Source: Candidatus Eisenbacteria bacterium (lineage in GTDB: Bacteria; Desulfobacterota; Binatia; DP-6). From it: a stretch of DNA of 64,000 nucleotides. The notes beneath the pieces were generated by a model that worked only from the letters and a program-made list of their open reading frames with translations, had not been told where the DNA came from and ran no database searches. How positions within the stretch are numbered: position 1 is the stretch's first letter; each line of letters starts with the position of its first letter. The stretch lies in the NCBI GenBank assembly GCA_035577985.1, contig DATJZY010000077.1, positions 1-64,000 of the forward strand, written 5' to 3'. The translations under genes and the position numbers were made by a program. Positions 7,385-15,670 of the stretch are shown piece after piece.

Positions 7385-9196
7385 TCAGGCTCGCAGCTCG
7401 AGGCCCGCGAGGTCTCCGGCGGCGCGCCACTCCTGCAGCAGGCGGAAGAACTCGACCGACCCGCCGCCGTAGAAGCCGTCCTGACCGCGGCGCGCGCCGG
7501 GCTTGCCCTCGTTGTTGTAGTAGCCCGGCGTGCAGTCCTCGAGGAACTGCTGCGCCAGCACCGCCAGGCGGATGATGGTCGCCACCCACTCCGCCTCGGC
7601 CTCCTCGGAGACCTCGATCGTGCGTACGCCGCGCCCGGCGGCGCACCCGACGACGTACGCGATGTGCTTGCTCTGCTCGTTCAGCATGTGCGGAAAGTTC
7701 ACCGTGAAGCCGGTCTGCTGCGGCCCCATGATGAAGCAGTTCGGGAAGCCGCGGGTGAACATGCCGTGCAGCGTCGCGACGCCGCCGGCCCACTTCTCGG
7801 TGAGCGTCGTGCCGCCGCGCCCGACGATCGGGTACCCGGCGCGCCGCGAGTAGTCCGTGCCCACCTCGAAGCCGGTGGCGTAGACGAGACAGTCGAGCGC
7901 GTACTCGACGCCGCCGGCGACGACGCCCGCGGGCGTGACGCGCTCGACGCCTTTGCCCTGGGTGTCGACCAGGGTGACGTTCGGCCGGTTGAAGGTGGCC
8001 AGGTACTCGTCGTGGAAGCACGGGCGCTTGCAGAACTGGCGGTAGTAGGGCTTGAGCGCGGCCGCCGTACGCGGGTCGCGCACGACCCCGTCGACGCGGG
8101 CGCGGATCTGCTCCATCTTCTGGAAGTCCGCCAGCTCCATCGTCTTGGCGATGCCGTCCCGCGAGACGGCGCCGCCCTCGTCGGTCTGCACCATCACGAG
8201 GAGCTTCCGGATGATGTCCGTCCAGCCGTCGCTGACGAGGTCTTCCTCCTGGAAGCCGCCCGTCACCAGGATGTTGAAGTTGTCCATCCGCCGCTGGTGC
8301 CATCCCGGCTCGAGACTCTTCGCCCACTCGGGGTCGGTGGGCCGGTTCGCGCGCACGTCGATGGACGAGGGCGTGCGCTGGAAGACGTAGAGATGCCCGG
8401 CGGCGGCGCCGAGGTGCGGCACGCACTGCACCGCCGTCGCGCCGGTACCGATGATGCCGACCCGCTTGCCGCGCAGCCCGGCGAGGTTGCCGCTCGAATC
8501 GCCGCCCGTGTACGCATAGTCCCAGCGGCTGGTGTGGAAGGCGTGTCCCCGGAACGACTCGATGCCGGGGATGCCGGGCAGCTTCGGGCGGTTGAGCGGC
8601 CCGTTCGCCATCACCACGTAGCGGGCCCGGAGGCGATCGCCGCGGTTGGTCGAGACGATCCAGCGCGCCGCGCCCTCGTCCCAGCGCATCTCGGTGACTT
8701 CGGTCTGGAACAGGGCGCCGCGGTAGAGATCGTACTTGCGGCCGATCGCCCGGCTGTGGGCGAGGATCTCGGGGGCGTGGGCGTACTTCTCGGTCGGGAC
8801 GTAGGCCAGCTCCTCGAGCAGCGGCAGGTAGATGTACGCCTCGACGTCGCACTGCGCGCCGGGGTAGCGGTTCCAGTACCAGGTGCCGCCGAAGTCGCCG
8901 CCCTTCTCGACGATGCGGACGTTTGCGATGCCGGCCTCGTGCAGGCGCGCGGCGGCCAGCAGCCCGCCGAAGCCGCCGCCGATCACCAGCGCCTCGACGT
9001 CGTCCGACAGCGGCGCGCGCGTGAACCCCGGCTCCACGTAGGGGTCGTCCACGAAGTGGGCGAACGCGCCCGTCACCTCGACGTACTGGTCGTTGCCGTC
9101 GGGGCGAAGGCGCTTGTCGCGCTCCTCGCGATACTTCGCGCGCAGCGCGTCCGGATCGAACCCGGGCGCAGTGGATTCAGGGGCTGATCCGGCCAT
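7385..9196 (-). CDS. Flavin-containing monooxygenase, Baeyer-Villiger type
   Basis: A 603-residue NAD(P)H- and FAD-dependent monooxygenase. The FAD Rossmann motif lies at residue 71 ('[15 protein letters not shown]'). The Baeyer-Villiger fingerprint F-x-G-x3-H-x3-W-D spans residues 215-226 ('[12 protein letters not shown]'). The NADPH-binding '[12 protein letters not shown]' follows, and '[12 protein letters not shown]' marks the second ATG-type motif. Length fits the cyclohexanone/phenylacetone monooxygenase group. ATG 9196 is used; an alternative ATG at 9229 would lengthen the overlap with the upstream DprE1-like gene from 20 to 53 bases. Substrate is unknown: ketones or flavin N-/S-oxidation are both possible. 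Its coupling to the DprE-like pair is unusual. Confidence 0.9.
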   Translation of the reverse strand: MAGSAPESTAPGFDPDALRAKYREERDKRLRPDGNDQYVEVTGAFAHFVDDPYVEPGFTRAPLSDDVEALVIGGGFGGLLAAARLHEAGIANVRIVEKGGDFGGTWYWNRYPGAQCDVEAYIYLPLLEELAYVPTEKYAHAPEILAHSRAIGRKYDLYRGALFQTEVTEMRWDEGAARWIVSTNRGDRLRARYVVMANGPLNRPKLPGIPGIESFRGHAFHTSRWDYAYTGGDSSGNLAGLRGKRVGIIGTGATAVQCVPHLGAAAGHLYVFQRTPSSIDVRANRPTDPEWAKSLEPGWHQRRMDNFNILVTGGFQEEDLVSDGWTDIIRKLLVMVQTDEGGAVSRDGIAKTMELADFQKMEQIRARVDGVVRDPRTAAALKPYYRQFCKRPCFHDEYLATFNRPNVTLVDTQGKGVERVTPAGVVAGGVEYALDCLVYATGFEVGTDYSRRAGYPIVGRGGTTLTEKWAGGVATLHGMFTRGFPNCFIMGPQQTGFTVNFPHMLNEQSKHIAYVVGCAAGRGVRTIEVSEEAEAEWVATIIRLAVLAQQFLEDCTPGYYNNEGKPGARRGQDGFYGGGSVEFFRLLQEWRAAGDLAGLELRA

Positions 9197-10631
9197 CGCG
9201 GGCTTCTTTATCCATCGCGTCGGGCCCACGGAAGATGCGGCGATAGAGGTCCGTCACGAGGAGGCCTTCGGGGTCGAGCCGGCGCTTCAGGGCCAGGAAG
9301 CGCTGCACGCGCTCTTCGGCGAGGTAGGTCTCGAGCTGCGAGGCGGTGAGGGTCGAGTCCTTGGCGAAGTAGAAGCGTCCGCCGGCGTCGAGCACGACGC
9401 GCGTCAGGTCCGCGGCGTGCTCCCACAGGCGGCGGCGGTTGCGCGCCGTCACCTTGAAGTCGAGCGCGAGCGAGTAGCCGTCGACGGCGTGGGTCATGAG
9501 GAAGGGATCCATCCGGTGGCGCTTGAAGACGCCGAGGTAGGGCGTGAGCCCGGCACGGTGCGAGCGCTCGAGGATCTCGCGATAGACGTCGCGCGCCGTC
9601 GCCGCGGGCAGGAAGGTCTGGTACTGGATCAGGCCGCCGCCGCCGTAGCTGCGCTTCCAGTCCGGGACGTAGTCGAGCAGGAACGCGAAGCCGACGTGCG
9701 ACTGGCGGTAGCGGCGGCGGCCCTCCAGGGCGGAGAGACCGTACTTGGTCGCGTTCACGAGACGGACCCCGGGATCGTTCGTGAACGGCCGCATGGCGAG
9801 CCACATGAGCGATTTCGGGACGACGCCCATGAGCGTCGGCGGCAGCTCCTGGCTCGCGACCCGCAGCGTCTGCGCCGCCATCGGGTCCTCGCCGTCGCGC
9901 AGGTAGGTCGCGTGATGGACGAGGCCGCGGCCGAGCCCGCGCCCGCGACCGAACGTGTCGACCCACCCGACGAGGTAGTCGGCGGCGTCCATGCGCTCCT
10001 CGACCACGTCGAACATCTCGCCGAGGCTGCGGATCGGGATCGGCTCGACCTCGAGCAGCCCCGAGTGGATGCGCTTCAGGCGCAGCGTGAGGCTCGTGAA
10101 GCACCCGAGCATGCCGAAGCCGCCGATCGCCGCGTGGAAGAGGTCGGACCGCTCCTCGCGCGAGCAGCGCACGATCTCGCCGGACGGCAGCAGCAGCTCG
10201 AACGCCTCGACGTGCTCGCCGATGGTTCCCACCTTCCAGTTGTTCTTGCCGTGGATGTTCATGGCGGCCGCGCCGCCGAGCGAGGTGAACATCGTCCCCG
10301 AGACGACCGGCGGCCACCAGCCGTCCTCGATCGTGTAGCGCCAGAGCTGGCCGATGGTGACGCCGGGCTCGACGCGGATGCGGCCGCTCGCCGGATCCCA
10401 CTCGAGGATGCGGTTCATGCGCGACGTGTCGAGGCACAGGTTCTCGGCGTTGGTCGCCGCGTCGCCGTAGCTCTGCCCGGCGCCACGCAGCCCGATCGTG
10501 CGCCCCTCGGCACGCGCGAGGGCGAGCACCTCGTGCAGGCCGCCGATCGTCGTGGGCCGGTAGACCCAGCTCATGGCGCTCGTGGCGCCGCCCCAGGACC
10601 AGACGCGTTCGAGACGATCGGCGGGCAGCAT
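9177..10631 (-). CDS. DprE1-like FAD-dependent polyprenyl-phospho-sugar 2-oxidase
   Basis: A 484-residue flavoprotein of the vanillyl-alcohol-oxidase fold. The FAD-binding half has '[15 protein letters not shown]', '[20 protein letters not shown]' and '[20 protein letters not shown]'. His127-Gly-Lys129 aligns with His132/Lys134 of mycobacterial DprE1 (decaprenylphosphoryl-ribose 2-oxidase). The C-terminal substrate half contains '[11 protein letters not shown]' and '[10 protein letters not shown]'. It lies directly after a DprE2-like reductase (2-base gap), the same pairing as in Actinobacteria, where the two epimerise ribose to arabinose on a lipid carrier. A general sugar-lactone oxidase remains an alternative, but the pairing and the H-G-K motif favour DprE1. 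Confidence 0.85.
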   Translation of the reverse strand: MLPADRLERVWSWGGATSAMSWVYRPTTIGGLHEVLALARAEGRTIGLRGAGQSYGDAATNAENLCLDTSRMNRILEWDPASGRIRVEPGVTIGQLWRYTIEDGWWPPVVSGTMFTSLGGAAAMNIHGKNNWKVGTIGEHVEAFELLLPSGEIVRCSREERSDLFHAAIGGFGMLGCFTSLTLRLKRIHSGLLEVEPIPIRSLGEMFDVVEERMDAADYLVGWVDTFGRGRGLGRGLVHHATYLRDGEDPMAAQTLRVASQELPPTLMGVVPKSLMWLAMRPFTNDPGVRLVNATKYGLSALEGRRRYRQSHVGFAFLLDYVPDWKRSYGGGGLIQYQTFLPAATARDVYREILERSHRAGLTPYLGVFKRHRMDPFLMTHAVDGYSLALDFKVTARNRRRLWEHAADLTRVVLDAGGRFYFAKDSTLTASQLETYLAEERVQRFLALKRRLDPEGLLVTDLYRRIFRGPDAMDKEARDGRISP

Positions 10632-10633
10632 GC

Positions 10634-11395
10634 TCAGATGTCGAGGTGGCGGAAGACGAACGACGGGATGTGCCGGATGACGAACATGATGGGACGCCAC
10701 TTGGCCGGCACGTAGACGACGCGGCGGCCGCGCGCCGCGCCGGCGAGCAGCTCCGTGGCCGCGGCCTCGGCCGAGACGAGGAGCGGCAGGCGGTCCATGC
10801 CCTTCGTCATCGGCGTGTCGACGGGGCCGGGCTTCACGGTGACGACCCGCACCCCGAGCCGCGCGACGCGATTGCGCACCGCCTCGAGGTAGGTGTCGAG
10901 TGCCGCCTTCGACGCGGTGTAGGCGGGGTTCCCGCGCCGGCCGCGGTCGCCCGCGACCGACGAGATGCCGACCAGCGTGCCCGAGCCGGCGCGCGCGAAG
11001 CGCTCGGCGGCCGGGTTGCACCACGCCATCGCGCCCACGACGTTCACCTCGACGATGCTCCGGTCCTTGGCGAGATCGTACTCGTCGGCGCCCACGCGCG
11101 GCATGACACCGGCGGCATAGACGAGGAGATCGAGCCCACCCAGCTCGTGACAGATGCGCTGGAAGAGCGCCGGCACCTCGTCGCCGTGCGTGACGTCGTG
11201 CGGGAAGGCGAGGGCGCGCGCGGGGTCGCCGGTCGCCGCGCCGATGTCGCGCGCGAGCGCCGCGAGCTCGCCGGCGCGGCGCGCGACGAGCGCCACCCGG
11301 CAGCCACCGGCCGCGAGCTGGCGCGCCACGGCCGCGCCGAGGCCGGACGATGCGCCGACCACGATGGCGTGGCGCCAGGGAAGCGGGGCGGTCAC
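10634..11395 (-). CDS. DprE2-like short-chain dehydrogenase/reductase
   Basis: A 253-residue SDR. The N-terminal NAD(P)-binding 'IVVGASSGLGAAVARQLA' matches TGxxxGxG. 'LLVYAAGVM' replaces NNAG, and the catalytic 'SSVAGDRGRRGNPAYTASK' region supplies Ser, Tyr and Lys. The tail ending 'FVIRHIPSFVFRHLDI' is typical of the DprE2/decaprenylphosphoryl-2-keto-ribose reductase group. GTG 11395 is chosen because a -35 TTGACC sits at the right distance for a leaderless transcript; GTG 11410 is a 5-codon longer alternative. It is the first gene of a three-gene minus-strand unit with the DprE1-like oxidase and the monooxygenase, and is divergent from the MBOAT unit. Confidence 0.82.
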   Translation of the reverse strand: MTAPLPWRHAIVVGASSGLGAAVARQLAAGGCRVALVARRAGELAALARDIGAATGDPARALAFPHDVTHGDEVPALFQRICHELGGLDLLVYAAGVMPRVGADEYDLAKDRSIVEVNVVGAMAWCNPAAERFARAGSGTLVGISSVAGDRGRRGNPAYTASKAALDTYLEAVRNRVARLGVRVVTVKPGPVDTPMTKGMDRLPLLVSAEAAATELLAGAARGRRVVYVPAKWRPIMFVIRHIPSFVFRHLDI

Positions 11396-11401
11396 TCGAA
11401 C

Positions 11402-11431
11402 GACGTTCACCCGTGCCCGCGTCGAGGTCAA
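11402..11431 (-). promoter_or_regulatory. Candidate promoter for the DprE-like operon
   Basis: TTGACC (11431-11426), 18-base spacer, AACGTC (11407-11402). The -10 box is poor, but its position would start transcription on GTG 11395. It stands back to back with the plus-strand promoter at 11444. Confidence 0.35.
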
Positions 11432-11443
11432 GCTCGCGGCGCA

Positions 11444-11473
11444 TTGGCGGGCCCGGGCGGGACCCGGTAAAGC
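11444..11473 (+). promoter_or_regulatory. Promoter for the SGNH/MBOAT unit
   Basis: TTGGCG (11444-11449), 18-base spacer, TAAAGC (11468-11473). The predicted start is near 11480, five bases before the ATG of a nine-codon frame. Confidence 0.5.
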
Positions 11474-11484
11474 CAGGGCCCGCA

Positions 11485-11514
11485 ATGCCGTTCGCCCGAG
11501 GGGCGCGCTCGTGA
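11485..11514 (+). CDS. Possible nine-residue leader peptide
   Basis: ATG 11485 opens a frame encoding MPFARGARS and stops at TGA 11512-11514. The stop overlaps the ATG of the SGNH gene as TGATG, the standard arrangement for translational coupling. The promoter upstream would deliver an mRNA starting about five bases before this ATG. It may simply load ribosomes for the next gene. Confidence 0.35.
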   Translation: MPFARGARS

Positions 11515-12683
11515 TGCGCGTCACGCCGCGCCGGCCTCTGTGGACGTGGGTGAAGGTGGTCCTGGCCCTGATCGGGATCGACCTCCTGCTCTTCCGCGCC
11601 GGCCTCTTCTTCGAGTGGGTGCCGCAGCTCCGCGGCGAGAACGCGACCACCTGGGGTCTCCTCTACACGGCCATCCGCCACCTGGAGATCGACCCGCAGT
11701 CGCCCGCGACGGCGTACGTCGTCGGCAGCTCGGTGCTGTTCCTCGGCGTCAACGAGGAGCGCCTGAACGAGGTGCTGGAGGAGGACCGCCTGCCGCCGCG
11801 GGCGACGCTGCTCACGACCTTCGGCGCGACCGCGACCGATTCGGCGCTGCTCGCCGCGCGCGCGCTCGAGGACCATCCCTGGCTCGTGGTCTACGCCGCG
11901 ACGGCGCGCGACTTCAGCAAGACGGCGCCACTCGACACCCCGGTGTCGCGCATGCTGCTCGACTCGTCGACCGATCTGCCGGCGATGCCCGCCGTGACCG
12001 GCGAGGAGCGCCTGACGCTCATCGTGCGCCGCTACTGGCAGCTCTATCGCTATCGCACGTTCGTCCGCATCGGCGTCTGGGAGGGGACGACGGGGCTCCT
12101 CGCGCGTACGATCGCGGGACACGCGCCGCCCGTGCTGCCACCGCCGCCGGCCACGGCCGAGGATCGACTCCCGCCCGAGGCGCTCGAGCGCTTCCACTTC
12201 GCGCGCATCACCCCCGAGGCGTACCGTGCGTGGCAGACCTGGAACACCTCGCGGCGCTTCGACGACTTCGTCGCCTGGATGCGCGCGAACAAGAGCCAGG
12301 CCCTCGACGCCTACAAGACGCAGCGGCTCGCGAGCTTCGGGCCGCAGGACAACCCGCAGGTGACGTCGCTCGCCTGGATGCTGCGTCGCATTCGCGACCG
12401 TGGCGCGCGCGCCGTCGTGGTCTACTTCCCCGAGAACCCGGCGTTCCGCGACCCGGCCGCGGCCGAGTACTTCGACGCGAGCCTTTCCGACGCCTACGCC
12501 AAGCTGTTCGCCGACGAGACCGCCGCCACCGGCGCACGCTTCGTCGACCTGCGCGGGCTCCTTCCGGCCGAGGACTTCCACGACCTCATCCACCCGAACC
12601 TGGCCGGCATGCGCACGCTCTCGAGACGCCTCGCCGACATCGTCGCCGAGGAGTGGCGGGCGCGGGAGGGCGGCGCGCCGTGA
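11514..12683 (+). CDS. Membrane-anchored SGNH-like acyl-transfer partner of MBOAT
   Basis: A 389-residue protein with one N-terminal membrane segment (residues 10-30) and an extracytoplasmic SGNH-like domain. 'YVVGSSVLFLGVNEERL' occupies the place of the GDS nucleophile block, and 'FHDLIHPNLAGM' near the C-terminus supplies the D-x-x-H-P catalytic pair. The layout resembles AlgJ/AlgX, PatB or DltD-type proteins that receive acyl groups from an MBOAT partner. Its stop overlaps the GTG of the MBOAT gene by four bases, so the two are co-translated. It is likely to O-acylate an exported glycan. GTG 11511 is an in-frame alternative start. Confidence 0.78.
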   Translation: MRVTPRRPLWTWVKVVLALIGIDLLLFRAGLFFEWVPQLRGENATTWGLLYTAIRHLEIDPQSPATAYVVGSSVLFLGVNEERLNEVLEEDRLPPRATLLTTFGATATDSALLAARALEDHPWLVVYAATARDFSKTAPLDTPVSRMLLDSSTDLPAMPAVTGEERLTLIVRRYWQLYRYRTFVRIGVWEGTTGLLARTIAGHAPPVLPPPPATAEDRLPPEALERFHFARITPEAYRAWQTWNTSRRFDDFVAWMRANKSQALDAYKTQRLASFGPQDNPQVTSLAWMLRRIRDRGARAVVVYFPENPAFRDPAAAEYFDASLSDAYAKLFADETAATGARFVDLRGLLPAEDFHDLIHPNLAGMRTLSRRLADIVAEEWRAREGGAP

Positions 12684-13864
12684 TATTCAACACGTGGGCG
12701 TTCGGCGTCTTCCTGGTGGTGACGCTCGCCCTCTACTGGAGCGTCCCGTCGCGCGTGCGTCCCACGGCGCTCACGCTCTTCGGGCTCTACTTCTACTGGT
12801 ACTACTATCCGCCGCACGTCCTGCTGATCGTCGCCTCGATCCCGGCGGTTTGGGTGGTCTCGCAGCGCATCGTGCCGGGACGCGCCGGCCGCCGGCGCTG
12901 GCTCGCGCTCGGCGTCGCCGGCTGCCTGGGCGTGCTCGTCTACTACAAGTATCAGGGCTTCCTCGCGGGCACGCTGCGCGGCGGCCTCGCGTCGTTCGGG
13001 GTGCCGGTCTCGTGGGCGCCGCCCCGGCTGCAGCCGCCGCTCGGCATCTCGTTCTTCGTGTTCGAGTACGTCCACTACCTGATCGAGATCGGACGCGGCA
13101 CGTTCGTCCCCGCCCCGCTGCGCGACCTCGGCCTCTTCATCCTCTTCTTCCCGACCCTCATCTGCGGTCCGATCAAGCGCTACCAGCTCTTCCGCCCCCA
13201 GGAGTATGCCGAGCGGCGCTTCACGGCCGTCGACCTGCACGCGGGGCTCCACCGCATCGTGATCGGTCTCGCCAAGAAGACGCTCATCGCCGACCAGATG
13301 GCGCCGTACTCGTTCTTCGTCTTCCTGCACCCGGAGCAGGCGTCGTGGGCGCGCCTCTGGCTCGCCGTCTACGCGTACGCGACGCAGATCTACTTCGACT
13401 TCGCGGGCTACTCCGACATTGCGATCGGGACGGCGCGGCTGTTCGGCTACACCGTGCCCGAGAACTTCGACCGCCCGTATCGCCAGGCGAACATCGCCGC
13501 CTTCTGGCGCACCTGGCACATGTCGCTCACCTCGTGGATCACCGACTACGTCTACATCCCGCTCGGCGGCAACCGCCGCGGGCCGAGGCGCGCGGCGTGG
13601 AACCGGCTCGTCTCGATGACCCTCTGCGGTCTGTGGCACGGGGCGGCGTGGCACTTCGCCGTCTGGGGGCTCTACCACGGCGTCATGCTGAACCTCTATC
13701 GCCTGTGGGCCGCGCGCCGGCCGGCGTGGCGCCTGCCGCTCGGGCTCGGACGCGTCGCCGGCACGCTCGTCACCTTCCACGTGGTGTGCCTCGGCTGGGT
13801 GCTCTTCGTGTGCGACCTGCCGCGCGCGGCGTTCGTCGTCCGCCGGCTGTTGGGGATTCCATGA
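12680..13864 (+). CDS. MBOAT-family membrane O-acyltransferase (AlgI/DltB-like)
   Basis: A 394-residue polytopic protein. It begins with 'FNTWAFGVFL', the usual AlgI-type start (F-N/S-x-x-x-F-x-x-F), and carries 'PLGISFFVFEYVHYLIE', 'LIAGPIKR'-like 'LICGPIKRYQLF', 'YFDFAGYSDIAIG' and 'FWRTWHMSLTSWI'. The conserved active-site histidine lies in 'LWHGAAWHFAVWGLYHG'. These proteins move acyl groups, usually acetyl, across the membrane to a partner. GTG 12680 overlaps the SGNH stop, and the stop overlaps the next ATG, so three genes form a tightly coupled unit. The protein is about 80-100 residues shorter than typical AlgI because it ends soon after the second His region. Confidence 0.92.
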   Translation: MIFNTWAFGVFLVVTLALYWSVPSRVRPTALTLFGLYFYWYYYPPHVLLIVASIPAVWVVSQRIVPGRAGRRRWLALGVAGCLGVLVYYKYQGFLAGTLRGGLASFGVPVSWAPPRLQPPLGISFFVFEYVHYLIEIGRGTFVPAPLRDLGLFILFFPTLICGPIKRYQLFRPQEYAERRFTAVDLHAGLHRIVIGLAKKTLIADQMAPYSFFVFLHPEQASWARLWLAVYAYATQIYFDFAGYSDIAIGTARLFGYTVPENFDRPYRQANIAAFWRTWHMSLTSWITDYVYIPLGGNRRGPRRAAWNRLVSMTLCGLWHGAAWHFAVWGLYHGVMLNLYRLWAARRPAWRLPLGLGRVAGTLVTFHVVCLGWVLFVCDLPRAAFVVRRLLGIP

Positions 13865-13977
13865 TGCGACGGCTACTCCGTGACAACGCGCTCGTGCTCT
13901 TCTACGTCGTCCTGATCGTGCTCTCGGTCGTCTACGCGCCCGAGCGCCCGCTCAAGTTCATCTACACCGAGTTCTGA
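13861..13977 (+). CDS. 38-residue membrane miniprotein, DUF5989-like
   Basis: ATG 13861 overlaps the MBOAT stop (ATGA) and opens 38 codons: a basic start (MMRRLLRDN), one hydrophobic helix ('ALVLFYVVLIVLSVVYA') and the ending 'LKFIYTEF'. Small DUF5989 proteins, known near carbamoyltransferase/SGNH/SxtJ genes, end similarly in an '(P)FIYTLF' motif; that likeness is from memory and not aligned. The coupling and a hydrophobic, basic-N-terminus composition argue that it is real. Against this, its last 105 bases lie opposite the 3' end of the convergent gene 15666-13873. Confidence 0.5.
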   Translation: MMRRLLRDNALVLFYVVLIVLSVVYAPERPLKFIYTEF

Positions 13978-15666
13978 GGCGCGCGGCGCGACCGCGAACA
14001 GGAGATCGGCTCCCGCCCGCGCCACGAGGCGGAGGGCGCCGGACGGCCGCGCCGCCAGATCGCCCCACACGGTCCGCGCCGGCGAAAAGCCCATGTCACC
14101 CGTGCGCACGACGACCCAGGCGAGTTGCGTGTCGCGCACGAGGGCGCCCAACGCTGCGGCGTCGGGGAGGCGCGCCGCGAGCGCCATGCGCTCCGGGAAC
14201 GCCGCCGGAAAGTAGCCGGAGTAGCCGTTCACGAGCGGCCACCATCCGCCGATCGATCGCCACATCGCCGGCGTCTGCTGGAAAGGGATCGCCGCCGGAA
14301 GCTCGAGCGTGGGTGCGGGCGCCGCCCGCAGCACGTCGGCGATCGCGGGCGCCATCGCCGGCGGCGCCGCCAGTGGGTATGCCGCCGGAATCGGCGGCCG
14401 CCATCCACCCGGCAGGCCCCACCGGTACTCGGCGACGAGGGTCGTCGCGACGGCGGCGAACGCGAGCGCGCGCAGCGCGCCCGGTCGCGCCGCCCGCGCG
14501 ATCGTGGCCGCGCAGGTGGCGAACGCGAGCGCCGCGAGCAGCGCCGCACCCATGAGGGCGCCGAGCCCGAGACGGAGCGGCGCGCGCAGGACGAGCTGCA
14601 GGCCGAGCCGGTCGAGCAGCACCGTGAACGGCATGCGCACCACCGCACCGCTCGGCGTGTAGAAGGCGCTGATCGCGAAGAAGCTGCCGGCGATCGTCCA
14701 CAGCGCGGCGTGATGCCAGGCCGCATCCGGCGTCGCCTCGCGGCCTCGCCCGGTCCATCGCAGGGCGGCGCCCGCGATGATCAGGACGAGCGAGGCGAGC
14801 GGTACGCCCGTGGGCGCGTTCTCGTCCATGAGGCCGCCCGGAAGACGGACCGGCATGGGCGGAATGGTCCACACCGTCTGCTCCTCGATCGCCGGGTTGC
14901 GCCGGCGGACGTCGAAGTGGACGGCGAAGATGGGCGCGAGGAGCACGAGCCCGAGCGCAACGGCGACCGCCGTACGTGCGCCGGCCGCCCGCGTGCGCGG
15001 CAGTGCGAGGCGGAAGGCGGCGAGCACACCCAACGGGAGCACGATCGCGGCCGTCGTGTAGCGGACGTCCGTGAGACCCTGCGCGGCGACGAGCACGGCG
15101 AGCACGACCCCGTCGCGGGCGCCACGAAACGGGCGGCTCGCGACCAGGATGATGAAGGGGAAGAGCTCGAGCAGCGCGAACGGCGGCGCCGTCGGCAGCC
15201 ACCACTGCAGCGTCCAGCGCGTGGTGAGGAAGACGAGGCCGGCGATCGCGCCGGCGAGATGCGACGCGGTCCATCGGTACGCGACCACGTGCAGCGCGGC
15301 CGCCGTCAGGACCAGGCCGACGAGGAAGCTCAGGTTGAGCGCCAGGACGGGATTGCCGGTCGCGAGGAACGCGGGCGCGAAGATCGGCAGCGCGGCCAGG
15401 AACGTCGGGCCATAGAGCAGGGCGTGCGGGTCGGGATGATAGATGTTGGCGTCGAGCACGCGCGACGGATCGGTCGCGAGCGCGTGCGTCTCCCAGGCGA
15501 GCGTCCAGCCGGCGAGGAGCGTATCGACGCGGCAGGCGAGGCGCGTGTTCGGGAGCTCGGCTCCGACGCGCGCGACGAGCGGCCAGGTGAGCCAGAGGAC
15601 CAGCAGCGCGTGGATGACGAGCGCCGCCGGCGCCGCCCGCCACGTCGGAGCTCCCGGCCCGGCCAC
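13873..15666 (-). CDS. Polytopic GT-C-like membrane protein (ELP/NGYS family)
   Basis: A 597-residue protein with about 11 membrane helices. The first periplasmic loop contains 'TLAWETHALATDPSRVLDAN', the shared family signature. The C-terminal soluble part has 'TLELPAAIPFQ' followed by 'WWPLVNGYSGYFP'. Its closest relative in the window is the gene at 32022, but it carries about 30 extra charged residues at the end ('ELERALGRVDDREHDQDD'), which are exactly the antisense of the 38-residue miniprotein. GTG 15666 follows the upstream stop by four bases, so it is co-transcribed with 17296-15671. A polyprenyl-phosphate-sugar transferase role is inferred from topology. Confidence 0.78.
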   Translation of the reverse strand: MAGPGAPTWRAAPAALVIHALLVLWLTWPLVARVGAELPNTRLACRVDTLLAGWTLAWETHALATDPSRVLDANIYHPDPHALLYGPTFLAALPIFAPAFLATGNPVLALNLSFLVGLVLTAAALHVVAYRWTASHLAGAIAGLVFLTTRWTLQWWLPTAPPFALLELFPFIILVASRPFRGARDGVVLAVLVAAQGLTDVRYTTAAIVLPLGVLAAFRLALPRTRAAGARTAVAVALGLVLLAPIFAVHFDVRRRNPAIEEQTVWTIPPMPVRLPGGLMDENAPTGVPLASLVLIIAGAALRWTGRGREATPDAAWHHAALWTIAGSFFAISAFYTPSGAVVRMPFTVLLDRLGLQLVLRAPLRLGLGALMGAALLAALAFATCAATIARAARPGALRALAFAAVATTLVAEYRWGLPGGWRPPIPAAYPLAAPPAMAPAIADVLRAAPAPTLELPAAIPFQQTPAMWRSIGGWWPLVNGYSGYFPAAFPERMALAARLPDAAALGALVRDTQLAWVVVRTGDMGFSPARTVWGDLAARPSGALRLVARAGADLLFAVAPRASELGVDELERALGRVDDREHDQDDVEEHERVVTE

Positions 15667-15670
15667 GCGG

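Noticed and set aside
5493-8852. 1119-residue minus-strand frame
   Set aside because: It crosses two real genes on different strands and has no domain; composition is that of a shadow frame.
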